Source: Brachionus plicatilis
Lineage: Eukaryota > Rotifera > Eurotatoria > Ploima > Brachionidae
NCBI GenBank assembly: GCA_010279815.1
Contig: QEOQ01000214.1
Span: 285,337 to 349,336, forward strand
Length of the DNA stretch: 64,000 nt
Direction: 5' to 3'
Position numbers and translations under genes: made by a program. The notes beneath the pieces were generated by a model. The model was not told the origin of the DNA. It saw only the letters and a list, made by a program, of their open reading frames with translations, and searched no databases. Positions within the stretch are counted from its first letter, which is position 1, and each line of letters starts with the position of its first letter. Below, in pieces: positions 20,975 to 31,633 of the stretch.

Positions 20975-22126
20975 AAAGCTTTATCAAATTTCTTAATAAT
21001 ATTTTGTATTATGGATTTCAAAATAAAAAAAACTAAAGTTTTTCTTTTTTATTAATAAATCAAAATTAACTGAACTAAAAAATATATTAAGGGACACAGG
21101 AGAAGACTTTCTGGCCAAGTCACGACCAAATGTCAGCAGCGAGCAAACTTCTTCACCAACAGGGTCATCAACGAGTGGAACGCTTTGCCCCCGCCAGTTA
21201 CTGAATCGACCTCGGTTAACCAATTCAAGAACCACTACGATGCCTATAAGTCGGCCTGTACTTCATAACTGGTTAACGTCTAACCTTTCTTTATTTACAT
21301 TCTTGTAACTATATATTAGAAATTTCCTATCTTTATTTTAAATTTGTAACTTTATTTTCTGTAAAAACTTTTCTATTTATCTTTCTCCTTAATGTACTTT
21401 ATAATCTTAAGGAATTTCTGTATTTTTTTCTTTTCTCAATCAAAAACAAAAGAAAAAAAAAAAAAAAAGGGTTTTTACCAAAAAAAATTGAAAATCTCTG
21501 TTGGACTGCTCATGCTAACTCCTATTTCGGTTTGAGTCGGTTTGATTCGGTTTGGTTCAAAGAAAAAAGAAAGAAAGAAAAAAAAAAAAAGAAAAAAAGA
21601 AAAAAAAAGGAAAAACACAATGAATAATAATTATCAAAATTAAAAGATTAACATTTCAAAATAAAGATCCATTATTATATAAATACCATAGCGTAATTTA
21701 TTGTCTTCATCCATTTAATTTAATTTATTTTTTACTTAACTAACTACATTTTAAAAAAGAAAAAAAAAAAAAACAAATGCTGTAACACATGTAACAATCT
21801 ATTACAATTTATGTCTTCTTAACTTTCATTTTTTTTTACAAGATTTATGTACCTATTTATGTATTTAATCATCCTTAGTTTTTTTATACTATTGAACCAT
21901 TATTTAATTTATTTTTATTTATTTCTTATTCATGACAAATTTTTTTAAATTACTTTTAATCTACTTAGTCACATTAATCTGTATAATCTGTCGTATTCGT
22001 CTTGTACCTCAGTTTCGTCTCTTTTACTTTCATTGTAGTTCCTTAATTTATCTCTCGATTTTTGCGCAATTAGCTACCATAGATGGCTTCCGAGTAAGCC
22101 ATCTCCGCAAGCTCGCTTGCTGTAGC

Positions 22127-22163
<37 letters not shown>

Positions 22164-22229
22164 ACTTTTGTTTTTTTTATTTTGAAATTCATAATACAAA
22201 ATATTATTAAGAAATTTGATAAAGCTTTG
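20975..22229. repeat. 67-bp inverted repeat arms flanking a LINE 3' end
   Basis: 20975-21041 and 22163-22229 are near-perfect inverse complements (one arm contains TCTTAATAATATTTTGTATT, the other its complement). They enclose about 1.1 kb of LINE sequence. The right arm begins directly after the ATT run that ends the LINE. Confidence 0.85.
21060..22162 (+). mobile_element. LINE family with (ATT)n tail, 3' part, copy 1
   Basis: 21084-21268 encodes a typical LINE C terminus (FFTNRVINEWNALPPPVTES, then VNQFKNHYD) ending at TAA 21266-21268. A long, low-complexity 3' region follows. It finishes with a hairpin AAGCCATCTCCGCAAGCTCG..TTGCTGTAGC and about nine ATT units (22133-22162). The same hairpin and ATT tail occur at 51280-51374. 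The 5' part is missing. Confidence 0.85.
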
Positions 22230-22333
22230 AAATTTTGCTTTGATAAAGCTAAGAAATTTGATTTAGAACTTTATTTTTCCTAATATCGTCTTTAAAATAC
22301 AAAAATTTTCAAAAATAAAGAATCATTTTTAAA

Positions 22334-24225
22334 ATGAGTTTACAAGAGAAGGAAAATCCTAGAAAGAGACAAACACAAAGTGTTGATTTAAGCTTTTCAA
22401 AAGAAGAGCGTCTTTCTAAACGTCATCAACTAGGTCTTTACCCTGATTATGTTTCACTTATCGAAGATGAGGAACTCAATGAAAATGAGACCTTTAATGG
22501 TGATATTTCAAAAAAAAATTTTTTGGTTTGTAATATCGAAAGTTTTTTGAAAATTTTTACTAATTATTCTTCAGGATGAATCATTTGAAACTATTGAAAA
22601 TTTTTCAAACAGCATTCTAAATGTTTTTGGTTGTAGAGCTATTAATCAAAAAAAAGTCTCGTTGAAATTGAAAAGTTAAATGAAAAATTGAACGATTAAA
22701 TCAGATATAATCGTTTTTCACAAAACGATTTGATCAAAATTGAGGTTATTTTTTAATTCTAAATTAATTGTCGTTACGCTTTTTATAAATTCTTTTAAAA
22801 AAAGAATAAATATAATGGGAAATGCGAAGAAATTAAATGTCTGATGGAACGAGATGAAAAATTAGAGGAAGATATGTATGAACAGGTTCAAAATTTAAAA
22901 AAATTGTTTTTGAAAAGTATTCTTTCAATAAATGATTGATTTTAAATTAATTCCTTTATAAAAAGGGATTGGATAATCAATGAAATAAATGATGAAAAAG
23001 AAACAAAGCTTTTAGAAATCGAGTCAAAAAATATTGATCTCGAAAATGAAATTAGAAATTCGGTACTTAGAAGAAAATGCCCTTTTGATAAAAATTGTAA
23101 AGGAGAAGGAAACATTAATCTGAAATATAGATCACACTCAACTATTCTTAGTTGTCCGATGTATTAAAATGTAATAAACAATTCATAACTTCTTTTTTTT
23201 TAAATCTAACTTAAGGAACAAGACGCAAAAGATGAACTAAAAAGCAAAGTTAATCTAATAAAAGAGAGTTAGAACGAATACGAAAAGAACTAAAAGACGA
23301 GCAAGACATTACCATGGCATATGAATTAAAAGATAAAAAGCTAAGTTCAGTAATCTCTCAGATTGAAGAAAATCTGTAAATTTTACCAGAAATTTTTACT
23401 AAATAACTCATTATTAGTGTTTATAAGACGTCAATCAGCCGAAAAGACTAAAATTTCTGAACAAAAAATCACTGAGCTCGAACAAGTAATAGCTCAATCA
23501 AACAAAAAAAAAAGCGAGTAACATTTTAAAGTTTTTGATCCTATTATTTACCTAATAGTCTGTATTTTAGTGAAATTCAAATAATTAATTCTAAAAAAAC
23601 GTCTTCCCCTTATAAAGATTGTGCGGGCTTTTGGAATAAGGATACTGCTAGGAATAGGCATTATAGGTTTTAAATTTCTTAGTTTTCTATATTCTATTAT
23701 TTTTTAAATTTTTATTTAGAGGCAAAAATTGCCCAATCAAGAAAATTGTTCGACAGGTGTAAATGCTTCTGTTTTGAACGTAATTGAAGATGATTTTGTT
23801 GATCAAAATGTTGACGGCGTCTTGTCTGGCTGGGATGAATTTAAAGATTCTTATAATGGACCTAACCAAATCAAAGAATCTCTTCAAGAAAAAAAAAATT
23901 TTTTTATTTATATTTAATTAATTTTTATGTTTTTGTTTTAAAAAAGATTTCCGGAAAGTTTTTTCCGAAAGAATAAATATCTTTCAATCTCTGAAGGTAT
24001 TTTATTAAAATTTAACTAAGAACTTTCAAAGTTGATTCTTTTTAGGATAAACAAAACTGTGATCCAGTAATTGGAGAATGGAATGGTCCAGGAATTGCTA
24101 AAGGAAGACCAGTATATCTTGGAGCTCGCGGTAAACGGTATTATCTGAATCGTGGTGGAATCAGAATTTATGTTTCCAAAAATATAAACAATATTAAACT
24201 TTCAGAAGCAATGGATACTTTTTAA
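22334..24225 (+). pseudogene. Decaying multi-exon gene: coiled coil, two C2HC-like zinc fingers, PBCV-adaptor-like C terminus
   Basis: Exon 1 starts at 22334 (MSLQEKENPRKRQ). Further exon-like blocks with GT..AG borders follow: about 22576-22740, 22804-22884, 22966-23167, 23217-23378, 23430-23518, 23571-23684, 23721 onward, 23946-23998 and a last exon 24046-24225. The region reads as coiled coil, then CPFDKNCKGEGN..H..SCP, more coiled coil, and DCAGFWNKD..H..NCP, both close to the MYT1-type C2HC finger. The C terminus has GPGIAKGRP..GARGKRYYLNRGG, resembling the basic adaptor repeat first named from chlorella virus proteins. Several joins need frame changes, there are in-frame stops (near 22690 and 23274), and one donor appears lost near 23890. 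I therefore read it as a relic, or as a gene with errors. Function unknown. Confidence 0.5.
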
Positions 24226-24651
24226 TCTTTATTTTTTTTTAAATTGTATTTTTTTTTTGTTTTCTTTTTTGCATATTTTGAAAAGATTTAAAAATTTAGA
24301 TTTTAAAATTGGTTTGGGAATCAAACTTAGTATTTATTCATTTTTTAATTTGTAGGATAATTTTAAATGTAGAATTTAAGAAGCTTTGCCTCATCTTTTA
24401 GAATCGGAGGATCATCAGTGATTCTTTAAATTAATTTCCTATTTTCCTTAAATATTTTTGAATTTTTTTAGGTAAAATAAATTATTGATTCACAAGTTCC
24501 ATACGAACAAGTGCCTTATAAAAAATCAATGAAATGTTTAAGAAAATCGAAATTTATTAGAGAATCCTGAAAGAAATCGATTCTTAAAATATGAGCACTG
24601 CTTTTTTTTTTCTACGTGAAACAATTATCTTACAAATTATTTCTCTATCAG
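24226..24651. other. Downstream region, possible stray exon
   Basis: Mostly AT-rich. A short open piece around 24480-24570 (SQVPYEQVPYKKSMKCLRK) could be an exon relic. Nothing firm. Confidence 0.25.
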
Positions 24652-25106
24652 AGTTGTTTAAAAGTCAAAAATTAAAGTCCAAGTCATTAAAAAAATTTAA
24701 AGTTCGGAAATTTACAAAAAAAAAGTCGGGATCAAAACGGTTTTGTGATATTCAGTTCAAAATGATAAAAAAAAACAGAAAAAATTGAATAGCTATTTTC
24801 TAAGAGTAAAAATTAGATTTCAATATATTCGAGTGTAGTACATGTTGCAGAGATCTTGCACATCATTTGCAGACTTTGATTGCTAATGAATGTGTGAATA
24901 TTGCACCATATTAATCACACAGAACTAATTTTAAACTTTTAGAAAAAAGCTTTTTTAATTTTTTATCATTTTTATCTGTTCTATTTGGACTAAACTTCAC
25001 AAAACCGACTAAAACTTCAGAAAAAAAGTCCTTGACATTGCTTTTTGAAAAAAAAATGTCCAGACTTGATATGAATTGAGACTTGCGACTTTTAAAAAAC
25101 TCTGCT
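24652..25106. mobile_element. TIR element family 'C' with a nested MITE 'A'
   Basis: The left side starts GAGTTGTTTAAAAGTC and the right side ends GACTTTTAAAAAACTC, with several AAAGTC/GACTT units in opposite orientation inside. A complete MITE A copy sits in the middle (24739-25006). Related pieces are at 43391-43470 and 52785-52985. Confidence 0.65.
24739..25006. mobile_element. MITE family 'A', full-length copy nested in family C
   Basis: Begins GGTTTTGTGATATTCAGTTC and ends GGACTAAACTTCACAAAACC, near-complementary ends. Interior has the GCAGAGATCTTGCAC and TATTGCACC blocks of the family. Confidence 0.8.
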
Positions 25107-25107
25107 T

Positions 25108-25193
25108 GGTTTTGTGAAGTTCCGTTAAAAAGAAAAGAACAAAAGTTAGTAATTTTTTTTTTTAATCATTAATCTCTCAAATTTCACAAAACC
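25108..25193. mobile_element. MITE 'A' mini-derivative
   Basis: 86 bp with GGTTTTGTGAAGTT at one end and TTTCACAAAACC at the other. The interior of the family is deleted. Confidence 0.6.
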
Positions 25194-25757
25194 CTCTGCT
25201 TTGAATACAAGTTTTTTTCAATCCAATTTTGTTTCTAAATTTTTAAATTTCTTATTTTTATAAATTATTATCTTTTCTTTAATAAAAAATTAAAATACTA
25301 AATTGTTTTAATCGGCTTTTAATAGAATAAAAAATATTTGATTACAAAAGTTAGTCAAAAGATCCATCTATTCATTAAATTAAAAAGCAGATGTTAAAAG
25401 AAGATAATTTTGGTAATTTAACTTAAGTAAATTTAGGTAAAATTACGTAAATTTACGAAAAAACAAAAGTATCAAACTTATCGAATTTATTGCTTAATTC
25501 AAAATTTGTATATAAAATATATACAATATATTTATATTTATTTATTCTTTTATACCACTATTATGATTTAAAATAATAAATTATTAACTCCACAACTTAT
25601 TTTATTCAAATGGCTATTAAAAATTAAATAATTTTAAAAAAATTTTCATTGGTGAAACTTTTTTTAACGCCTGAACCGATGGCTCATATTTGAGACGATT
25701 TTCTGAAATAACACAGAAATAGATATCATAAGGAAATTTTTTTTTCAAAATTTAAAA
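25194..25757. other. Intergenic stretch, nothing recognised apart from a short palindrome
   Basis: Very AT-rich. Around 25435-25460 TTTAGGTAAAATTACGTAAA overlaps its near complement, a short palindromic run. No gene. Confidence 0.35.
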
Positions 25758-26505
25758 TTAATAGTTACTCTAATCATTTTTTAAATTAAAGAATCGAACT
25801 TTTTTGTTTATTTGAAAAAATAATTAACAAAAACAAAATAATTGTGTTAGAAATAGTGCAAGTTCATACAAAAAGTTTCAAAGTCCTATTGAATTTTTAA
25901 AGTAATAAAGGTTTAACACAAAAAAAAATTGGCCAAAATTGTTAACCAATGAACTGTTCTCGAGCCTCCAATATATCTGGACACTCATGACCTTCAAAAT
26001 AGGGTCTATTTTTCAAAGAATCCCATTTACATCACATCACTAGATCAACTCTACAACTTTCTTTACTTCGAATATAATCTTTATTTTGGTCATTACATTT
26101 TGAATAAAGCTCTTCACCATAAATTTCTTTAAACTTTTTGTCAAGTGTGGGTAAGTGTCTATTTTTTTTTACATAATTTGTTGATCCTGCTTTAGATCTT
26201 TTCGATATATGTGGCATTTTTATTAAATTTTTATGATTATAATGATATCTTTGAGGACTTCTAAAACAGTGAATTTTTATTCAAAAACAAAATCCAATAG
26301 TATTGTAACTCTGCAAATTCAGCAGACCTTGATATGTGATGCAACTTTGAATGTTGCAATTAAGTTTAAACTTTTAGAAAAAATTTCATTAAATTATTTT
26401 ACATTTTTTTCTGTTCTTTTTATTATTTTGTACTGAATTTCACAAAACCTGGGTTGCGGAACCTTAGCAATTTTAAAATTTTTTTTGAAAAAGTTATTAT
26501 GTTAA
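25758..26505 (-). repeat. Inverted segmental duplication, copy 2 (more complete)
   Basis: Complement of 17690-18232, but with about 220 bp that copy 1 lacks. Reads on the minus strand: half MITE A (26457-26308), spacer, small ORF from 26217, conserved 3' region to 25758. The very high identity over hundreds of AT-rich bases suggests a recent event. Confidence 0.85.
25932..26217 (-). pseudogene. Small ORF in duplicated repeat, with premature stop
   Basis: ATG at 26217, start MPHISKRSKAGSTNYVKKN. The frame stops after VDLVM at 26032. Directly beyond the stop the same frame resumes (KWDSLKNRPYFEGHECPD) and ends near 25945, matching the other copy. Comparison of the two copies implies an ancestral protein of about 95 residues, basic at the N terminus with a few Cys/His residues. 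Not recognised. It may be a fragment of a transposon protein. Confidence 0.45.
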
Positions 26506-26520
26506 GTATCTTGTAATAAA

Positions 26521-26837
26521 AAGATAATAAAATAATAAAAAGAACAGAAAAAAATGTAAAATAATTTAATGAAATTTTTTCTAAAAGTTTAAACTTAATT
26601 CTTTAAATGCAACATAGTGCAACATTCAAAGTTGCATCACATATCAAGGTCTGCTGAATTTGCAGAGTGGTGCATTTTGCAGAGATTTTGCACATCATTA
26701 ACAGACTCTAACAGTTGATGCAACTTTGAATGTTGCACCATTCTGCATTCACAGAATTAATTTTAAACTTTAAGAAAAAAAGTTATTAAATTTTTTTACA
26801 CTTTTTTCTGTTCTTTTGTACTGAACTTCACAAAACC
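26521..26837. mobile_element. MITE family 'A', nearly full copy lacking the left tip
   Basis: Ends TACTGAACTTCACAAAACC at 26837. Internal inverted GTGCAACATTCAAAGTTGCA and TGCAACTTTGAATGTTGCAC blocks are clear. The left terminus is lost. It faces the half copy at 26308-26457, forming a larger palindrome. Confidence 0.75.
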
Positions 26838-26944
26838 TAATCTTACTTTCAAATAAAATTAAGCTGAAGTTATATGTCAATATCTTTAATAATATATATT
26901 AGTGTCAAAAGAACGAAAAGAAAGCAACTTTAAAATAGTTTTTT

Positions 26945-27250
26945 TTAGAAAAAGAGGAAAAAAATTAAAAAAAGAAACAAAGAGATACTAGATAGAGAAA
27001 CTTGGTCTGAGATTTGGAAAGTGTATGTGAACCATTTTTCAAGCGAAAATTCCGAAGTAAAAAGGGTTTCATTGAATTTTAATTCTCTAAAAGTATTAAA
27101 GGTATATTTGACTGAGTCAGTTTTAATAGATAAAGAGGAAGATTCGATAAAAGCAAAGCAACTATTAAGCATTTCCACTTGATCAACAGTAGTTGAGGCT
27201 TTCTTAATATCCTAACAAAGTTCTTCTGGGAAGCAGTCAAAATCACCATC
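26945..27250 (-). pseudogene. Unrecognised ORF remnant with one internal stop
   Basis: On the minus strand a frame from about 27250 (NIRLEDGDFDCFPEE) meets a TAG near 27210, then continues to 26945 (DIKKASTTVDQVEML, then FTSEFSLEKWFTYTFQISD). Codon use looks protein-like over some 90 residues. No family recognised. It could be a transposon or gene relic. Confidence 0.4.
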
Positions 27251-27640
27251 CTCCAAACGTATATTTACCAAAATTTCCGTAAATTGTATAAGGGCCAAAA
27301 AAGTGGATTTTTGGCTATTTTTTTTTAAATTGTAGCAATTTTTTTATTTTTTTTAAACTTTATATTAATAAAAATAAAAATTAAAATAATCAAAAATTTG
27401 TTAAAATCTAACAAAATTGGCCAAAAATCATTTAAAGATCTTTTTATTAGCTAAATATTTTTGAATTTTTTAATCATTATTCTACTCTAAAAATATGCAA
27501 ATAAAAAGTGTAAATTTTTGAAAAAGAAAGCATTATTTTTTTGTAGTTAATTAAAAAAATAATGTAAATAAAATAAGATTTCTTACTAAAAAAGCATCTA
27601 GAAAGTTTTTGAATTTTGAAAAAAAAATTTTAGACAATGC
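27251..27640. other. Intergenic stretch, nothing recognised
   Basis: AT-rich, no gene. Confidence 0.3.
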
Positions 27641-27866
27641 TTGGGTCTAGTTGGTAAGGTGAACCATTTTTCACCTATTATGGTAACAATTCTTGTTCTG
27701 GGGTTTTGTGAACTATTAATTCATCTAATAATTTTGTTCACGAAAAGGTGAACCAAAATAGGATTAGGTGAACAATTTTCAAATAAGGTGAATAGTTTTA
27801 AGATTAAGTGAACTAAAAATTCACAAAACCAGAGAACAAGAATTGTTCCCATCCGATTAGACCCAA
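27641..27866. mobile_element. TIR element family 'D' (GTGAAC-rich)
   Basis: Outer ends TGGGTCTAG and its near complement CTAATCGG/GATTAGACCCA. A strong inner inverted pair lies at 27685-27712 (AACAATTCTTGTTCTGG..) and 27820-27847. The interior is a run of GTGAAC units. A further fragment lies at 27979-28050 (GAATTGTTCCCATTATAGG). Confidence 0.7.
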
Positions 27867-28412
27867 AATTTTACTTAAAATATTCTCAAAAAAATATCTA
27901 AGATTTCAGAGGAACACTTTTTTGAGTAGTCTTAATAATATTTTTTAAGTTTTTTTCATTTAGCTCATCCATATTCGTCAAGAATTGTTCCCATTATAGG
28001 TGAACTATGGTTCACCTTACCATCCTTTTCGTTCACCTTTTCGTTTCCAACGTCTCCTGCAGGGTAGATTTTGAGTTTTGGTCGCGACGCTAAAATATCT
28101 TTGGAAAATTTCTAATAATTTGATGATTTTTTTTTATAAATAAAATAACAAAATATTCATATTTTTATTTCTTTTTTTTGTCCTAAAATGAATCACTAAA
28201 TTTTATTTTATAAAAAATTTGGACAATTGAAAAAAAAATTTAAATTTAAAAAAATCCAAGACTTAAATTTTTCAATTAAATTATTACATTGAGAAGTTTT
28301 CATCTGTTTCTATGGCAACCGATCTTTAAAGCTAAACCCACACTCAAACATAAAATTAAAGCTAAAACTAAATTATTAAATAAGACGGATTTTCGCTGAT
28401 TGTAGCAGAGAA

Positions 28413-29167
28413 ATGACCACGGCACATCACATAACCCGAAAGGCGGTTCAAGTGGCCATCGATGATTTGTGCGCCAAAAAAGTCCACTGTAACAAAAACT
28501 TTCCAATTGCTTTAAAATTTGTCTTAAATATTTTTTAGTTGGCAAAAACGAAATCGAAGCGCTCTTGAACATTTACAAAACCATAACCAAAAACCAGGAC
28601 CGAATGGATCGGCTTAAATTCCGCGACGTTCTACACAACTCATTTGACATGACTGACGATATCCTGATGGACAGAGTTTTCCGCGCTTTTGACCGAGACA
28701 ATGACGGCTACATAAGCATGACCGAATGGGTCGAAGGCCTATCTATTTTTTTGAGGGGAACCCATGAAGAAAAGATACGCTACGCGTTCACTGTATACGA
28801 CTTGAATGGAGATGGTTATATATCTAGAGAGGAGATGTTCCAAATGCTCAAGACAAGTATAATCAAGCAGCCGTCAGAGGAAGACCCTGATGAGGGCATC
28901 AAAGATTTGGTTGAAATAGCTTTGAAAAAAATGGACAAGGATCACGACAGTCGGTTGTCTTTTCAGGATTTTCATGATTCAGTTCTTGCCGACCCTCTGC
29001 TCCTCGAATGCTTTGGTCAGTGCTTGCCCGATCATAAAGTAATTTTTTGCAATAAATTCTATTTCAATTAACTGTTTTTGATAAATTTGTTTTCACCGTG
29101 TTATAAGACTGTAAAAGCATTTTTAGCCACATTTTCATCAGGATCTTTAAGTACAAAATTAAATTAA
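28413..29167 (+). CDS. CLXN: Calaxin (EF-hand calcium sensor of ciliary outer dynein arm)
   Basis: Exons 28413-28488, 28539-29038 and 29108-29167 join in frame, giving 211 aa, which I recall as the length of human calaxin (EFCAB1). The middle exon is strongly calaxin-like: [45 protein letters not shown]. Three canonical EF loops are visible ([36 protein letters not shown]). Known role: binds the outer-arm dynein docking region and tunes ciliary waveform with Ca2+. Its presence implies a ciliated animal. The last exon ([15 protein letters not shown]) is short; the alternative of reading through the second donor would give an unlikely tail. Confidence 0.93.
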
Positions 29168-30473
29168 TTAGCGTAATGTAGATTTATTTTAAATGTAGAG
29201 GAAAAAATAGCTCCTGAGTGCACCACACTAGCTTTAAACACCCTCAGCGCTTTAAATTAACATAAAATTTTTTGCTGTAATTTTGAATAATTTTTGTTTT
29301 TTTTTAAGAGAAAAATGGCTTTTGAATCAACATTCAAAAAAACGAATACTTTTTACTGAATGGTTTAGAATCAATATATTTTAATTTTTTTAAATAAATG
29401 TCAATTAATACAAATAGTTTTTTTAATTTTAATTTTCACATTTTTAACTCAAAACCATCAATATTTTTGATGCAATTATTAACAGAGTTAGTTGTCTTAC
29501 ATTAATTTTTAGTTCATATAGCAATTTAAATATAAGAACAAAAATTTAAAAAATCCAAAATTTGTTGTGAATATTGTGTCGAATGATGCATTAAATGTTG
29601 GCAAATAATTTTTTGAAGCGGCTATTTTTAATAAAAACTCCGATATTTTAATTAAATCTATCTAAATTAACAACTCTTAACTCAAAATTAAAATTTAATA
29701 AAATATGTTTATAATTATAAACATGCCAATGGCTAAAACAAGACATTTTTTTCAAAATTTTATTAAGTAGGATTTTTTTTAAATATATTTTTTGCTAAAA
29801 TGCATATAGTTTTATTAAATTAGACTTAATTTTAATAATTTAGATTTCTTTTTATTAAAATTAGCGAAAAGTAAATTCAAATTAGGCATGAGGAAGATTA
29901 TGGATCAAAATAAAGCAAGTTCTCTTAAAACTTCATTGTCTTAAACTTTTCTGTTCCCAATTATATTCAAAATTTTAAGGGTTTTTTTTATTTAAATTAT
30001 TTGAAAGAACAGAAAATATTTTTCATATCGTTTTTAAATCAAAATTGTTCAAGCTTCAAAATTAAAAATTCAATTAAATTAAGAATTTCAAATATCCAAG
30101 AAAAAAACATTTTTAAGAATTAAAAAAAAAATTTTATTTGTTCCCCTAAACTTTCCAGAACCACTGTATTGTTAAACTTAATTCTATTCAATTTAAATAA
30201 AATTACTTGATGATTTAGACTAGTTTGAAATTCAACTCAATGAGAGCAAATAATGAAAATAGATACTTCATATAAAATCAGTACTACATGGATCAAAATT
30301 AAATTTTAAAATATTTTTTATTTTTTACAAAAGTTATTAAATTACTTTTAGAATAATCTATCTAAAAAATGTTTAAGTAAATTTTTATTTTTAATGAAAA
30401 TATTAAATTACAAAAAATGGCACTATTTAATTTGCTACATCTTATACTTTAGTCAAACAACAAAAAAATAAAA
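29168..30473. other. Intergenic stretch containing the third zinc-ribbon repeat copy
   Basis: AT-rich. Apart from the repeat at 29605-29905 nothing is recognised. Confidence 0.4.
29605..29905 (+). mobile_element. Uncharacterised zinc-ribbon repeat, copy 3 (truncated)
   Basis: Left arm GCGGCTATTTTTAATAAAAA, as in copy 1. Core AACATGCCAATGGCTAAAAC, nearly identical to the mini-ORF core of copy 1. Right arm has ATTAGACTTAATTTTAATAA blocks, ending in GAGGAAGATTATGG, also like copy 1. The cysteine codons are mostly lost. Confidence 0.6.
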
Positions 30474-31554
30474 ATGAGAAATTTATTTCTAATTATTGGA
30501 ATAGTGAGCGCAGTAGACTCAATTCTATCACAGACATGTTCAGTCATGTACAATGTTGATTTTTATGGCAATGATCTTTTTTCTATTCCAACTATAGTAG
30601 CAGAAATAAATAGTTGTTGCCAGCTTTGTGCCATTACTAATGGATGCCGTGCTTGGACTTTCTTGCCTCTAAACAGAGCTTGCTGGTTAAAAAATGGAAT
30701 CGGTTCAGTTAAAAATGTATCACCCGGTCCAATTTTTTCCGGTATTGTTCAGTATCCATCTCCTAGTTATACTACATTCCCTGTGACCACACAGTCATAT
30801 CCATCTCCTAGTTACACTACATTCCCTGTGACCACACAGTCATATCCATCTCCTAGTTACACTACATTCCCTGTGACCACACAGTCATATCCATCTCCTA
30901 GTTACACTACATTCCCTGTGACCACACAGTCATATCCTGTTCCAGGAACAACTCTTTCAACATTACCTTTTTCAACTACATCAATTTTTTCTTCATTTAC
31001 CACTGATTCAACCACATCTACCGTACAATCAACAAACAGCCTAGACGACTGCAATGCCCAATTCAACGCTGCTGCTTTAGAAGCCCACAATTCCTATCGC
31101 GATTTGCATCATGCTCCGCCACTAACTTTAGACCCAAAAGTAATTGATGTTGCTAGCACATACGCAGACAAATTAGGTTATGAAATCAAGTCTCTTGTTC
31201 ACAGTGGAACACCAGGATATGGTGAAAATTTAGCTTTATGGTATTCGTCAGCTGAAACTGACTGCTCTGCAATGGCCAGAAAATTTGTTAAAATGTGGTA
31301 TGATGAAATATCTCTTTATAATTATAATAATCCAGGTTTTACAAAAGGTAGTTTTCAAATTTAAATAAAAAAAAAATTTATTAATTAGTTTTTTTTTTCC
31401 AGAAACAGGACATTTTACTCAAGTTGTATGGAAAAGTTCCACTAAACTGGGCTGTGGTATTTCTATTAATGATGGGAAAACCTTTGGTGTCTGTAATTAT
31501 ACTCCACCAGGAAATTATATAGGACAATTTGCCGAAAATGTCTTACCAAAATAA
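30474..31554 (+). CDS. Secreted PAN-mucin-CAP domain protein
   Basis: Exons 30474-31347 and 31403-31554 join in frame, giving 341 aa. Residues 1-19 are a signal peptide. About 20-85 is a PAN/Apple-like Cys module (CCQLC, RAWTF, ACWLKN). About 93-185 is a Thr/Ser/Pro-rich linker containing four [15 protein letters not shown] repeats, probably O-glycosylated. About 190-341 is a CAP (SCP/PR-1) domain with [31 protein letters not shown] and CNYTPPGN, including the paired His/Glu residues of the CAP cavity. CAP proteins are extracellular, often binding sterols or acting in venom, reproduction or immunity; the role here is unknown. The next gene is convergent, 80 bp away. Confidence 0.9.
30753..30932 (+). 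repeat. 45-bp coding minisatellite, four units
   Basis: Unit starts TATCCATCTCCTAGTTACAC and encodes 15 residues. Units 2-4 are identical in DNA; unit 1 differs by TTAT for TTAC. The near identity points to recent expansion, so copy number may vary between individuals. Confidence 0.95.
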
Positions 31555-31633
31555 TTCAATTTTTTTTTCTAAAATTAATCAATAAAATAAATTCTGGTAA
31601 TTTGTTTATTTTGAATAAAAAATTATGTCATAT

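Noticed and set aside
21932..22210. 92-codon frame ending in a run of leucines
   Set aside because: The Leu run is the translated ATT tail and the end is the inverted-repeat arm. It lies in the LINE 3' region.
30753..30932. Regular 45-bp array that could be mistaken for a CRISPR array
   Set aside because: Units are directly adjacent, without spacers, in frame in an animal secreted protein.
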